Source: CAZBGQ01 sp964491515
Lineage (GTDB): Bacteria; Patescibacteriota; Gracilibacteria; UBA1369; UBA12473
Direction: 5' to 3'
NCBI GenBank assembly: GCA_964491515.1
Contig: CAZBGQ010000002.1
Coordinates: forward strand, 62,001 to 126,000
Length of the DNA stretch: 64,000 nucleotides
The number at the start of each line of letters is the position of its first letter. Within the stretch, counting starts at the first letter, position 1. Made by a program: the position numbers and the translations under genes. Under the pieces are notes generated by a model, which did not search any database, had not been told where the DNA came from, and worked only from the letters and a program-made list of their open reading frames with translations. This document shows, piece after piece, positions 43,801-50,623 of this stretch.

Positions 43801-44647
43801 TGCTGTCCTCAGTGAGAAGAAAGGCCGAGTGAAAATTCATCGCAAAGGAAAACTCACTGAAGTAGCCATCATTGCAGAGGAAAAATCCGAAAAAATCTAT
43901 GCATTGCCAACCAAATCAGAGGTACATGTTAAGGTCGGAGATAAATTTTCAGCTAAAGACACACTGGCTGAAAACAAAACTACCAAGATGACCGTAAAGG
44001 CTGAAGAAAGCGGCAAAGTTCTCAAGGTCACCAAAGATAAAATCGTGATTGAAAGCGAGGCAGCAGTAGAAGAAACTTACAAAATTCCTCACGAACGAAC
44101 CGTTGTCGTAAAAAATGGAGATCTTATTGCCCCAGGTCAAACATTGACCAACGGACACCGAAATCTTCGTGAAATGCTGGCACTTTCTGACCTTCTAGAA
44201 GTTCAAAAATATATCTTGGATGAAGTACAGGTAATCTACGCATCACAAGGGCAAAAGATTAATGACAAACATCTAGAGATCATCGTACGACAAATGTTCT
44301 CAAAGGTACGTATAGTCAGTCCAAATGGCAGCACCTACCTAGCCGGGGAAATCATCGATCACATCGCCTTCGAGCAAGAAAACAAGAAACTCAAAGAAAA
44401 GAAAAAAGAAGAAGCAACAGGAGAACGACTACTTCTTGGATTGACTCGAATCTCGCTACAAACCGAAAGTTGGCTGTCTGCTGCATCCTTCCAGGAAACC
44501 ATTCGTGTCCTGGTTGAAGCCGCAACCACCCGCAAGATCGACGAACTCCAAGGACTCAAAGAAAACGTCATCATCGGTAAGTTAATCCCTGCGGGAGCTA
44601 CTTTCCGTCGAATGCAAGGGATAGAAGAAACACCGATTGAAAGCTAA
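40817..44647 (+). CDS. rpoC: DNA-directed RNA polymerase subunit beta'
   Basis: The 1276-residue protein has the N-terminal zinc site (CYCGKYKRIRYKGVICEKCG, about 73-92), the catalytic loop NADFDGDQMAVHVPLS (about 518-533) that holds the active-site Mg, and the bridge/trigger region with GEPGTQLTMRTFHMGG. The second zinc site runs from DCGRNVEY to LTCATRNGICQMCYGRDLG. The C-terminal end GATFRRMQGIEE is also typical. Residues 160-215 form a charged coiled-coil insert. It pairs with RpoB; the ssb gene separates the two. Confidence 0.99.
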   Translation: MSQQNNNNKAPLDFDGIAISISSPEEILSWSHGEVKKPETINYRTQKPERDGLFCEKIFGPTKNWECYCGKYKRIRYKGVICEKCGVEVTRSIVRRERMAHIKLAVPVTHIWFLRSTPSRIGLLLNLPVKTIEQVVYFAAYIVTYVDEKAKEETFEQLNEEFKTFKQKIQKEFKEKLAEAKDKKLLKEVEDEMALRVEELTAQHNTAKDELNEIEFGAVLSELSYRDMSMKFGHAFKAGTGGEAIREVIQSMNLEELKLSLEEQLKKASGQKQKKLTKRLKFIGSTLKAGIKPEWMVLSILPIIPPDLRPMVQLDGGRFAASDLNDLYRRVINRNNRLKRLMSIGAPEVICRNEKRMLQEAVDALLNNSARQSRTVFNTGDKRKLRSLSDMLKGKQGRFRQNLLGKRVDYSGRSVIVVGPKLQLHQCGLPKAMALELFKPFVIGQLIRDGYAHNIKNAERLIIAGKREVWDILERVTNDHYVLLNRAPTLHRLGIQAFQPVLVEGKAIKIHPLVCAAFNADFDGDQMAVHVPLSKRAQVEAHDLMSSARNLLKPSSGEPITSPTQDMVLGCYFLTQAHDGKHGEGMTFVDVGEALRAYDLGHVHLQAKIKARINGEILETSVGRLIFNELLPEGIDYQNEALNKKKLANLIALSYNLHGIDVTAKLSDAIKKTGFEYATKSGLSISAADMVVPQTKYAIVDDASDMVKKINNQYWKGLVTNHERRHHTIKVWSDAKSAITKTMVNNFDRENHIFYMVDSGARGNWGQVTQLCGIKGLVANPAGETIELPIRSNLKEGFTILEYFIATHGGRKGKSDTALKTAEAGYLTRRLVDAVQDVVIKQNDCGRNVEYIISKEESERLGEDFGRRIDGRVLSSKLATPDGKKVIAKKGDIIDDQTMNKIIEFKIDKVPIRSILTCATRNGICQMCYGRDLGTNKPVQLGTAIGIIAAQSIGEPGTQLTMRTFHMGGVAEGADITQGLTRVEELFEARPPKSAAVLSEKKGRVKIHRKGKLTEVAIIAEEKSEKIYALPTKSEVHVKVGDKFSAKDTLAENKTTKMTVKAEESGKVLKVTKDKIVIESEAAVEETYKIPHERTVVVKNGDLIAPGQTLTNGHRNLREMLALSDLLEVQKYILDEVQVIYASQGQKINDKHLEIIVRQMFSKVRIVSPNGSTYLAGEIIDHIAFEQENKKLKEKKKEEATGERLLLGLTRISLQTESWLSAASFQETIRVLVEAATTRKIDELQGLKENVIIGKLIPAGATFRRMQGIEETPIES

Positions 44648-44666
44648 TCACGGGTGAAATCCTCTT

Positions 44667-44693
44667 GCATCCCCCATTAAATTGCTATAAAGT
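44667..44693 (+). promoter_or_regulatory. Possible rpsL promoter
   Basis: TTGCAT (44667-44672), 15 bp, TATAAA (44688-44693), 54 nt before rpsL. The spacing is short, so it is uncertain. Confidence 0.35.
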
Positions 44694-44747
44694 CCTCTCG
44701 CTACAAGAAGACTAAAAGCTAAAAACTACCAATTAAAAACTAGCTTA

Positions 44748-45161
44748 ATGCCAACTATCAACCAACTCATCCGAAAACCTCGTTCCTCCAAAAGGAAGAA
44801 GAGCAAATCACCTGCAATGCAGCAAATCTTCAACACGATTAAAAATCGTTCCTCTAAATTGAGTTGCCCTCAGAAACGTGGTGTATGTATCAAAGTAACG
44901 ACCATGACACCAAAGAAACCGAACTCTGCGCTTCGTAAAATTGCTCGTGTTCGATTGACCAATGGAATCGAAGTAAATGCCTACATCCCTGGAGAAGGAC
45001 ACAACCTTCAAGAACACTCCGTGGTCCTCATTCGTGGAGGCCGCGTGAAAGATCTTCCCGGTGTACGTTATCATATTCTCCGCGGTACACTTGATACTCA
45101 AGGTGTCGCCGATCGTAAACAAAGCCGTTCTCTCTACGGTACTAAGCGTCCTAAAAAATAA
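44748..45161 (+). CDS. rpsL: 30S ribosomal protein S12
   Basis: The 137-residue protein has TINQLIRKPR, the decoding-centre loop CPQKRGVCIKVTTMTPKKPN SALRK, and PGEGHNLQEHSVVLIRGGRV with DLPGVRYHI. It monitors codon-anticodon pairing in the A site. It is the first gene of the str operon, 27 nt before rpsG. The leader has a G-poor AACTA-type spacer and no Shine-Dalgarno sequence. Confidence 0.98.
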   Translation: MPTINQLIRKPRSSKRKKSKSPAMQQIFNTIKNRSSKLSCPQKRGVCIKVTTMTPKKPNSALRKIARVRLTNGIEVNAYIPGEGHNLQEHSVVLIRGGRVKDLPGVRYHILRGTLDTQGVADRKQSRSLYGTKRPKK

Positions 45162-45188
45162 TCATCTTCGATTTAACGACTCACAACT

Positions 45189-45650
45189 ATGTCTACTGCG
45201 ACCAAGCATGCCCAACACATTCCTGAAGGATCTACTATCCTCCAAGAACGATTCATCAACTACATCATGCACGATGGGAAAAAGAGCATCGCTCGACGTA
45301 TTTTCAAAGACATTCTTAGCGAAATTCAAGAAAAAGGACACAGCAACCCAGAACAAATATTTGAAAAGGCACTCGAGAACATCAAGCCTTCTATGGAAGT
45401 TCGCCCTAAACGTATTGGAGGGGCTGTCTATCAAATTCCGATTGAGGTCAAACCCAATCGACGTATCATGTTATCATTTCGTTGGATCCTCGGAGCTGCT
45501 CGAAAAGAAAAAGGAACACCCATTGCTCACCGTATAGCCAAACAGTTGCTCGAAGCAGCTGAAGGCATGGGAGCTGCAGTTAAGAAAAAGGAAGACACAC
45601 ACAAGATGGCAGCAGCCAACAAGGCTTTTGCTCATTATGCACGTTACTAG
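45189..45650 (+). CDS. rpsG: 30S ribosomal protein S7
   Basis: The 153-residue protein shows FINYIMHDGKKSIARRIFKD, ENIKPSMEVRPKRIGGAVYQ, and the C-terminal AANKAFAHYARY. It organises the 3' major domain of 16S rRNA and touches the E-site tRNA. It is of normal length. A hairpin terminator candidate follows, so it may close an rpsL-rpsG unit separate from fusA. Confidence 0.98.
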   Translation: MSTATKHAQHIPEGSTILQERFINYIMHDGKKSIARRIFKDILSEIQEKGHSNPEQIFEKALENIKPSMEVRPKRIGGAVYQIPIEVKPNRRIMLSFRWILGAARKEKGTPIAHRIAKQLLEAAEGMGAAVKKKEDTHKMAAANKAFAHYARY

Positions 45651-45686
45651 GTTCACTCCTTCTTCCCAAATCATGTAAATCAATGT

Positions 45687-45712
45687 AAAATCACTCTTGT
45701 GGTGGTTTTTTT
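45687..45712 (+). terminator. Probable terminator after rpsG
   Basis: AAAATCAC pairs with GTGGTTTT (one G-U) around a 7-nt loop, with the T-run continuing three more bases. Confidence 0.5.
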
Positions 45713-45761
45713 CTATCAACTAAGAACTATCAACTAAAAACTAGCCCCTAACCCCTCCCCA

Positions 45762-46283
45762 ATGTTCTCCCGACGCCTCCCCCTATTATTACTTGGATGT
45801 TCCCTACTATCATTTCTAGCAACCGGCTGCCTAGATTCAGACAAACTTTCTGTTGTTGAATATAACAACGCCGTTGTCGGTACATTGAATGACACTTCTT
45901 CAGCGATTGAAGGAAGCACTGTTACTTATGATGAAGAAATCCCCAATATTGTAACCGAAAGCTCGGCCATTGACGCTACCGCCGTAGAAGGTACATACAT
46001 TGAAGCACTCACTAAAACAGATGCCGCAGAACAAGTACTTACACTATTAAGCGCCAACGAAGCACAACAAGCCGAGGTTCAAACAAAATTCACTCCCTAC
46101 CTTGAGCTCGCCAGAACTTACCTCCATACATACAACGATATGGTCAACTATTACAAGAATGGCGACTACAAAGAAAGCCTAGACAACGTAGCCACATTCG
46201 ATCAAGACCTCCACAATCAATATAATGAATTCATTAAAGCCAACAATGAACTTGTAGATATCCTCGCGGGATTCGTAAAATAA
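45762..46283 (+). CDS. Lipoprotein of unknown function inserted in the str operon
   Basis: The 173-residue protein has a lipoprotein signal with basic FSRR, a Leu-rich core and the lipobox FLATGC (Cys at about 24). The mature part has a Ser/Thr-rich region and then a helical domain (YLELARTYLHTYNDMVNYYK, NQYNEFIKANNELVDILAGF), as in small helical-bundle lipoproteins. No specific family is recognised. It lies between rpsG and fusA, where bacteria normally have no other gene; no clear promoter of its own is seen in the AACTA-rich spacer. Confidence 0.75.
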   Translation: MFSRRLPLLLLGCSLLSFLATGCLDSDKLSVVEYNNAVVGTLNDTSSAIEGSTVTYDEEIPNIVTESSAIDATAVEGTYIEALTKTDAAEQVLTLLSANEAQQAEVQTKFTPYLELARTYLHTYNDMVNYYKNGDYKESLDNVATFDQDLHNQYNEFIKANNELVDILAGFVK

Positions 46284-46324
46284 ATAAAACTACCCACTAA
46301 GAACTAACATTAACCCCACCAACC

Positions 46325-46689
46325 ATGGAATTTGAAGTCGCCTATCAAACCGACCCAATGGTCTCACTCATCGTTGGAGTTATCACTTACATCTATTTCG
46401 CCTATTCCCTTCAGGCCATTGCAAAAAAACAAACACACCCAACGGATGGATGGCCTGGGTACCTATTCTCAATGCCTTTCTACTTCTCAAGCTTGCAGGA
46501 AAACCAGCTTGGTGGTTCCTTCTCTTCCTCCTTCCCCTCATCAACTTAATCATCGCCATTATGGTCTGGATGGAAATTGCCGAAAAATGTCACAAGCCAA
46601 AATGGACAGGACTTCTATTATTGGTACCTTTTGTAGGTATTTTAATCCCTGGCTACCTCGCATTTTCCAAGGATACAACAAAACAATAA
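46325..46689 (+). pseudogene. Frameshifted DUF5684-like membrane protein
   Basis: Two frames together make one small membrane protein. Frame 1 from the ATG at 46325 gives an N-terminal helix (SLIVGVITYIYFAYSLQAIA) and then THPTDGW. Frame 2, open from about 46450, continues AWVPILNAFLLLKLAGKPAW, further helices and the stop at 46689. The expected order in DUF5684-type proteins is helix, GW..WIPIYN...LK..GKP.WW, helices, so the join is natural. The break lies at the direct repeat GGATGGATGG (46445-46454) and needs a net gain of one base or loss of two. It could be a real mutation, a sequencing error or a programmed shift. Confidence 0.65.
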
Positions 46690-46733
46690 AGGAGCACCTA
46701 AAGGACCACACACGTTGAGGCGGCCTCGGACGC

Positions 46734-46761
46734 TTGACTTTACCTTTCCAATCCCTATAAT
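46734..46761 (+). promoter_or_regulatory. fusA promoter
   Basis: TTGACT (46734-46739), 16 bp, TATAAT (46756-46761), 78 nt before the fusA ATG. Confidence 0.7.
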
Positions 46762-46839
46762 AACGCTGTTTTGAGGAGCGTTTATTAAAAAATGCCCCCA
46801 ACACTAAAAGCTAACAACTAATCTTAACTCCCCCATTTC

Positions 46840-48930
46840 ATGGCAGACGATCTAACAAAACTTCGTAATATTGGTATCTGTGCTCATATTGATGCCGGAA
46901 AAACCACTACCACTGAACGTGTACTCTTTTATACTGGTGTAAGCCACAAAATAGGAGAAGTTCACGAAGGAGAGGCCACCATGGACTGGATGGAACAAGA
47001 ACGAGAACGTGGAATCACCATCACCTCAGCGTGTACTACTTGTTACTGGACACCCCTCAATGGCGGAGACAAACACCGAGTCAACATCATTGATACTCCT
47101 GGACACGTGGACTTCACCGTAGAAGTTGAACGTTCATTACGTGTACTCGATGGAGCTGTGGTTGTTTTTGATGGATCTCAAGGAGTTGAACCTCAATCCG
47201 AAACTGTATGGAGGCAAGCTGATAAATACAATGTGCCTCGTATGGCCTTCGTCAACAAAATGGATAAAACCGGTGGAGACTTCTACATGAGTCTCAATTC
47301 TATCCACGAGCGTCTTAATAAAGATGCGGTTGCCATTCAACTTCCAATCGGAGAAGAAAACAACTTCGAAGGAATCATCGACCTAATGACACGAAAAGCC
47401 TACGAATTTGATGGGAAAATGGGAGAAATTGTAAAAGAAATCGAAGTTCCAGAGGACATGAAAGAAAAAATGGAAGAATACCGTCACATTTTAGTCGAAC
47501 GTATCTCAGAAAACGACGAAAGCCTCACCGATAAATATTTAAACGATGAAGAGATCACCATCCCCGAACTCAAAAAGGCACTTCGCCAAGCAACCATCGA
47601 CTTCACGTTGATCCCTGTCTTATGTGGAACCGCCCTTCAGAACAAAGGAGTTCAACTTCTTTTAGATGCAGTGATCGACTACCTACCTTCCCCAATGGAT
47701 CTTCCATCCATGAAAGGAATCAACCCTGACACCGAAGAAGAAGAAGAAAGAAAACTAGACGAAAACGAACCATTCTCTGCTATCGCATTTAAAATCGCAA
47801 CCGATCCCTACATCGGAAAACTTTGCTTCTTCCGTGTGTACTCAGGAAAACTAGCAGCAGGAAGCTATGTCTACAACGCTACCACCGACAAGAAAGAACG
47901 CATCGGACGTTTGGTTCAAATGCACTCCAACTCTCGCGAAGAAATTAAAGAAGTAAAAGCTGGAGACATTGCTGCCGCCGTTGGACTTAAGCAAACCTTC
48001 ACCGGACACACTCTCTGTGACGAAAAGAGCCCGATATTACTTGAATCAATGACATTCCCTGAACCTGTGATCTCTATCGCCATCGAACCTAAAACCAAAG
48101 CCGACCAAGAGAAGATGGGTATCGCACTTCAAAAACTGGCAGAAGAAGATCCAACATTCCGTGTTTTCTCCGATGAAGAAACTGGTCAGACCATTATCTC
48201 AGGAATGGGAGAACTCCACCTTGATATCATTGTGGATCGTCTCCGACGTGAATTCAAGGTTGAAGCCAACGTAGGGCAACCTCAAGTTGCCTACAGAGAA
48301 ACCATCACTAAAGAAGTTAAAGCCGAAGAGAAATACTCCAAGCAAACTGGTGGCAAGGGTCAATACGGTCACGTACTCATGAAGATTTCGCCTAACGAAG
48401 CAGGAAAAGGATTCGAATTCATCAACTCAATTGTTGGAGGTAAAATTCCTAGAGAATACATCAACCCTTGTCAAAAAGGTGTAGAAGAAGCTATGACTCG
48501 CGGTATCATCGCCGGCTATCCAGTCGTTGACGTCAAAGTTGAACTCTACGATGGATCGTTCCATGATGTAGATTCCTCTGAAATGGCCTTTAAAATCGCT
48601 GCCTCAATCTGTTTCCGAGATGGAGCTCGAACTGCTGGCCCAGCCCTACTAGAACCAATCATGGCTGTAGAGTCCATCACTCCAGAAGATTACATGGGAG
48701 ATGTCATGGGAGATCTCAACTCACGTCGCGGACAAATCCAGGAGATGGGAGACCGAGGAACTGCCAAGTTCATCAAAGCACTCGTTCCACTTTCAGAAAT
48801 GTTCGGATATGCCACAGATCTTCGCTCAATGACCCAAGGTCGAGCGAGTTATGCCATGGAATTTGGACACTATGCATCTGCACCGAAAAACGTTGTAGAG
48901 AAGGTCAAAGCAGAGAAAGGAATTGCCTAA
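46840..48930 (+). CDS. fusA: Elongation factor G
   Basis: The 696-residue GTPase drives translocation. G1 is AHIDAGKTTTTERVLFYTG (about 15-33), G2/switch I ERGITITSA, G3 DTPGHVDF and G4 NKMDKTG. Domain IV, which enters the decoding site, is around KQTGGKGQYGHVLMKI. It is of normal length and order. It has its own promoter and is separated from rpsG by the lipoprotein and the frameshifted gene. Confidence 0.99.
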   Translation: MADDLTKLRNIGICAHIDAGKTTTTERVLFYTGVSHKIGEVHEGEATMDWMEQERERGITITSACTTCYWTPLNGGDKHRVNIIDTPGHVDFTVEVERSLRVLDGAVVVFDGSQGVEPQSETVWRQADKYNVPRMAFVNKMDKTGGDFYMSLNSIHERLNKDAVAIQLPIGEENNFEGIIDLMTRKAYEFDGKMGEIVKEIEVPEDMKEKMEEYRHILVERISENDESLTDKYLNDEEITIPELKKALRQATIDFTLIPVLCGTALQNKGVQLLLDAVIDYLPSPMDLPSMKGINPDTEEEEERKLDENEPFSAIAFKIATDPYIGKLCFFRVYSGKLAAGSYVYNATTDKKERIGRLVQMHSNSREEIKEVKAGDIAAAVGLKQTFTGHTLCDEKSPILLESMTFPEPVISIAIEPKTKADQEKMGIALQKLAEEDPTFRVFSDEETGQTIISGMGELHLDIIVDRLRREFKVEANVGQPQVAYRETITKEVKAEEKYSKQTGGKGQYGHVLMKISPNEAGKGFEFINSIVGGKIPREYINPCQKGVEEAMTRGIIAGYPVVDVKVELYDGSFHDVDSSEMAFKIAASICFRDGARTAGPALLEPIMAVESITPEDYMGDVMGDLNSRRGQIQEMGDRGTAKFIKALVPLSEMFGYATDLRSMTQGRASYAMEFGHYASAPKNVVEKVKAEKGIA

Positions 48931-48950
48931 AGCATTTTCATGATTTTCTC

Positions 48951-48979
48951 TTGCCTCCCATTATTCCTTCCTTTATAAT
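48951..48979 (+). promoter_or_regulatory. tuf promoter
   Basis: TTGCCT (48951-48956), 17 bp, TATAAT (48974-48979), 63 nt before the tuf ATG. Confidence 0.65.
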
Positions 48980-49042
48980 CCCACGCGCATGTCAGATTGA
49001 TGTGCACTTTATACAAACTGTTCATTCTTAACCTTAGCCCAA

Positions 49043-50230
49043 ATGGCAGATACATTCCAACGAACGAAACCACACGTTAATGTGGGAACCATCGGTCACG
49101 TTGACCATGGAAAAACTACGCTCACTGCAGCGATTAGTATGGTAGCCGCCGCCAAACTCGGTGGTAATAATAAAGCCGTTTCGTACGATCAAATCGACAA
49201 CGCACCAGAAGAAAGAGAACGCGGAATTACTATCGCAACTTCTCATCAAGAATATGAAACCGAAAAACGTCACTACGCCCACGTGGATTGTCCTGGGCAT
49301 GCTGATTATATTAAAAACATGATTACAGGAGCCGCCCAAATGGACGGAGCTATCCTTGTTGTATCTGCCGCTGATGGACCTATGCCTCAGACTCGTGAGC
49401 ACATCTTGCTCGCTCGTCAGGTGATGGTACCTTCTATCGTTGTCTTCTTGAACAAGATGGACATGGCCGATCCAGAAATCGCAGAACTATCAGAAATGGA
49501 AGTACGCGAACTTCTCACTAAATATGGATATCCTGGAGACGACGTACCAGTCATCAAAGGATCTGCGCTTAAGGCTGTAGAAGATCCAAACGGAGACGCT
49601 GCTGGTCCAATCATCGAACTTCTCGAAGCTCTTGATAACTTCTTCCCAGATCCAGTACGTGACCTCGACAAACCAATGCTTATGCCTGTCGAAGACGTAT
49701 TCTCTATTAAGGGACGTGGAACGGTTGCTACCGGTCGTATCGAACAAGGTGTTATCAAAATCAACGAAGAAGTAGAAATCGTTGGAGTTAAAGAAACTCG
49801 AAAAGTAGTTGTAACTGGAGTCGAAATGTTCAAAAAACTACTCGACCGAGGAGAAGCCGGAGACAATGTCGGACTACTTCTACGTGGAATCGAACGTGAA
49901 GAAATTGAACGTGGACAGGTTATCTGTAAGCCAGGATCCATTACTCCTCACACTAAGTTCGAATCTGAAGTTTACGTACTAGCGAAAGAAGAAGGTGGAC
50001 GACACACACCTTTCTTCAAAGGGTACAAACCTCAGTTCTACATCCGAACAACTGACGTTACCGGAACCATCGAACTTCCAGACGGAGTTGAAATGGTTAT
50101 GCCTGGAGACAACATCAAAATGAATGTCATCCTTGGGACACCTATCGCTCTCGACGAAGGAACTCGTTTCGCTATCCGCGAAGGAGGACGAACCGTTGGA
50201 GCTGGAGTTGTAACAAAGATTATAGAGTAA
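49043..50230 (+). CDS. tuf: Elongation factor Tu
   Basis: The 395-residue GTPase brings aminoacyl-tRNA to the ribosome. G1 is GHVDHGKTTLTAAIS (about 17-31), G2 ERGITIATSHQEYET, G3 DCPGHADYIKNM, G4 NKMDMADP. Domains II and III follow with KGRGTVATGRIEQGVI and the end VGAGVVTKIIE. It is the last gene of the str group; after it come a long hairpin and a strong terminator, so it is not co-transcribed with rpsJ. Confidence 0.99.
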   Translation: MADTFQRTKPHVNVGTIGHVDHGKTTLTAAISMVAAAKLGGNNKAVSYDQIDNAPEERERGITIATSHQEYETEKRHYAHVDCPGHADYIKNMITGAAQMDGAILVVSAADGPMPQTREHILLARQVMVPSIVVFLNKMDMADPEIAELSEMEVRELLTKYGYPGDDVPVIKGSALKAVEDPNGDAAGPIIELLEALDNFFPDPVRDLDKPMLMPVEDVFSIKGRGTVATGRIEQGVIKINEEVEIVGVKETRKVVVTGVEMFKKLLDRGEAGDNVGLLLRGIEREEIERGQVICKPGSITPHTKFESEVYVLAKEEGGRHTPFFKGYKPQFYIRTTDVTGTIELPDGVEMVMPGDNIKMNVILGTPIALDEGTRFAIREGGRTVGAGVVTKIIE

Positions 50231-50246
50231 AAGTTTCCCAACGAGG

Positions 50247-50334
50247 CCACTTCTCTTCGAGAAACTTGGCCGGATAAATCATAAGAGATCATGCATCGCA
50301 AATGATTTAATCCGGTTCTCGAGAAGAGAAATGG
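50247..50334 (+). repeat. Long imperfect stem-loop between tuf and its terminator
   Basis: Outer arms CCACTTCTCTTCGAGAA (50247-50263) and TTCTCGAGAAGAGAAATGG (50316-50334) pair nearly throughout. Inner arms CCGGATAAATCAT (50270-50282) and ATGATTTAATCCGG (50302-50315) pair with one bulged base. The 19-nt loop contains the palindrome ATGCAT. In RNA this makes a stem of about 28 bp. It is not a tRNA. It could be a processing or stability element, a small RNA or a mobile miniature element. Confidence 0.7.
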
Positions 50335-50357
50335 ACGAGTCAATCTCACCCCCTCTG

Positions 50358-50388
50358 AACCCCGGCCTCACGGCCGGGGTTCTTTTTT
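50358..50388 (+). terminator. Strong terminator after tuf
   Basis: A perfect 10-bp stem AACCCCGGCC/GGCCGGGGTT with a TCAC loop, then CTTTTTT. Confidence 0.95.
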
Positions 50389-50409
50389 AGTATAGAAACC
50401 CAAGGCGAA

Positions 50410-50438
50410 TTGACGAAATCGCAATAAAATGTTAAAAT
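50410..50438 (+). promoter_or_regulatory. Promoter for the small ORF/PrsW operon
   Basis: TTGACG (50410-50415), 17 bp, TAAAAT (50433-50438), 32 nt before the ATG at 50471. Confidence 0.65.
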
Positions 50439-50470
50439 TACAAGAAAGATTTAATATCTAATTCTGACTT

Positions 50471-50623
50471 ATGCCACTCGATAGACCAACCGGAGATCCA
50501 GCCGAAAACCCCACAGGCCTGGAAAACACACTAAATAAAAGTGTCGTTGGCTGGTTCAAAGAACTAACCCCGGTAATCGAGGCACTAGCCCGAAAGCATT
50601 GCCCACCACCACCAACACCATAA
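50471..50623 (+). CDS. 50-residue protein ending in a polyproline run, possible leader peptide
   Basis: A short ORF follows a good promoter. The product begins MPLDRPTGDPAENPTG, has a helix-like middle (GWFKELTPVIEALARKH) and ends CPPPPTP. The stop TAA is directly followed by the ATG of the protease gene, with no spacer, so terminating ribosomes could restart there. Four prolines near the end are a known slow-translation sequence eased by EF-P. A regulatory leader is thus possible, but a small functional protein is equally possible. No relative is known to me. Confidence 0.6.
   Translation: MPLDRPTGDPAENPTGLENTLNKSVVGWFKELTPVIEALARKHCPPPPTP

Noticed and set aside
45061..45537. Alternative-frame ORF over rpsL/rpsG
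   Set aside because: It overlaps two conserved ribosomal genes completely and has no family match.
50247..50334. tRNA-like or tmRNA-like gene after tuf
   Set aside because: The pairing is one long stem; no anticodon arm, T arm or CCA end can be drawn.
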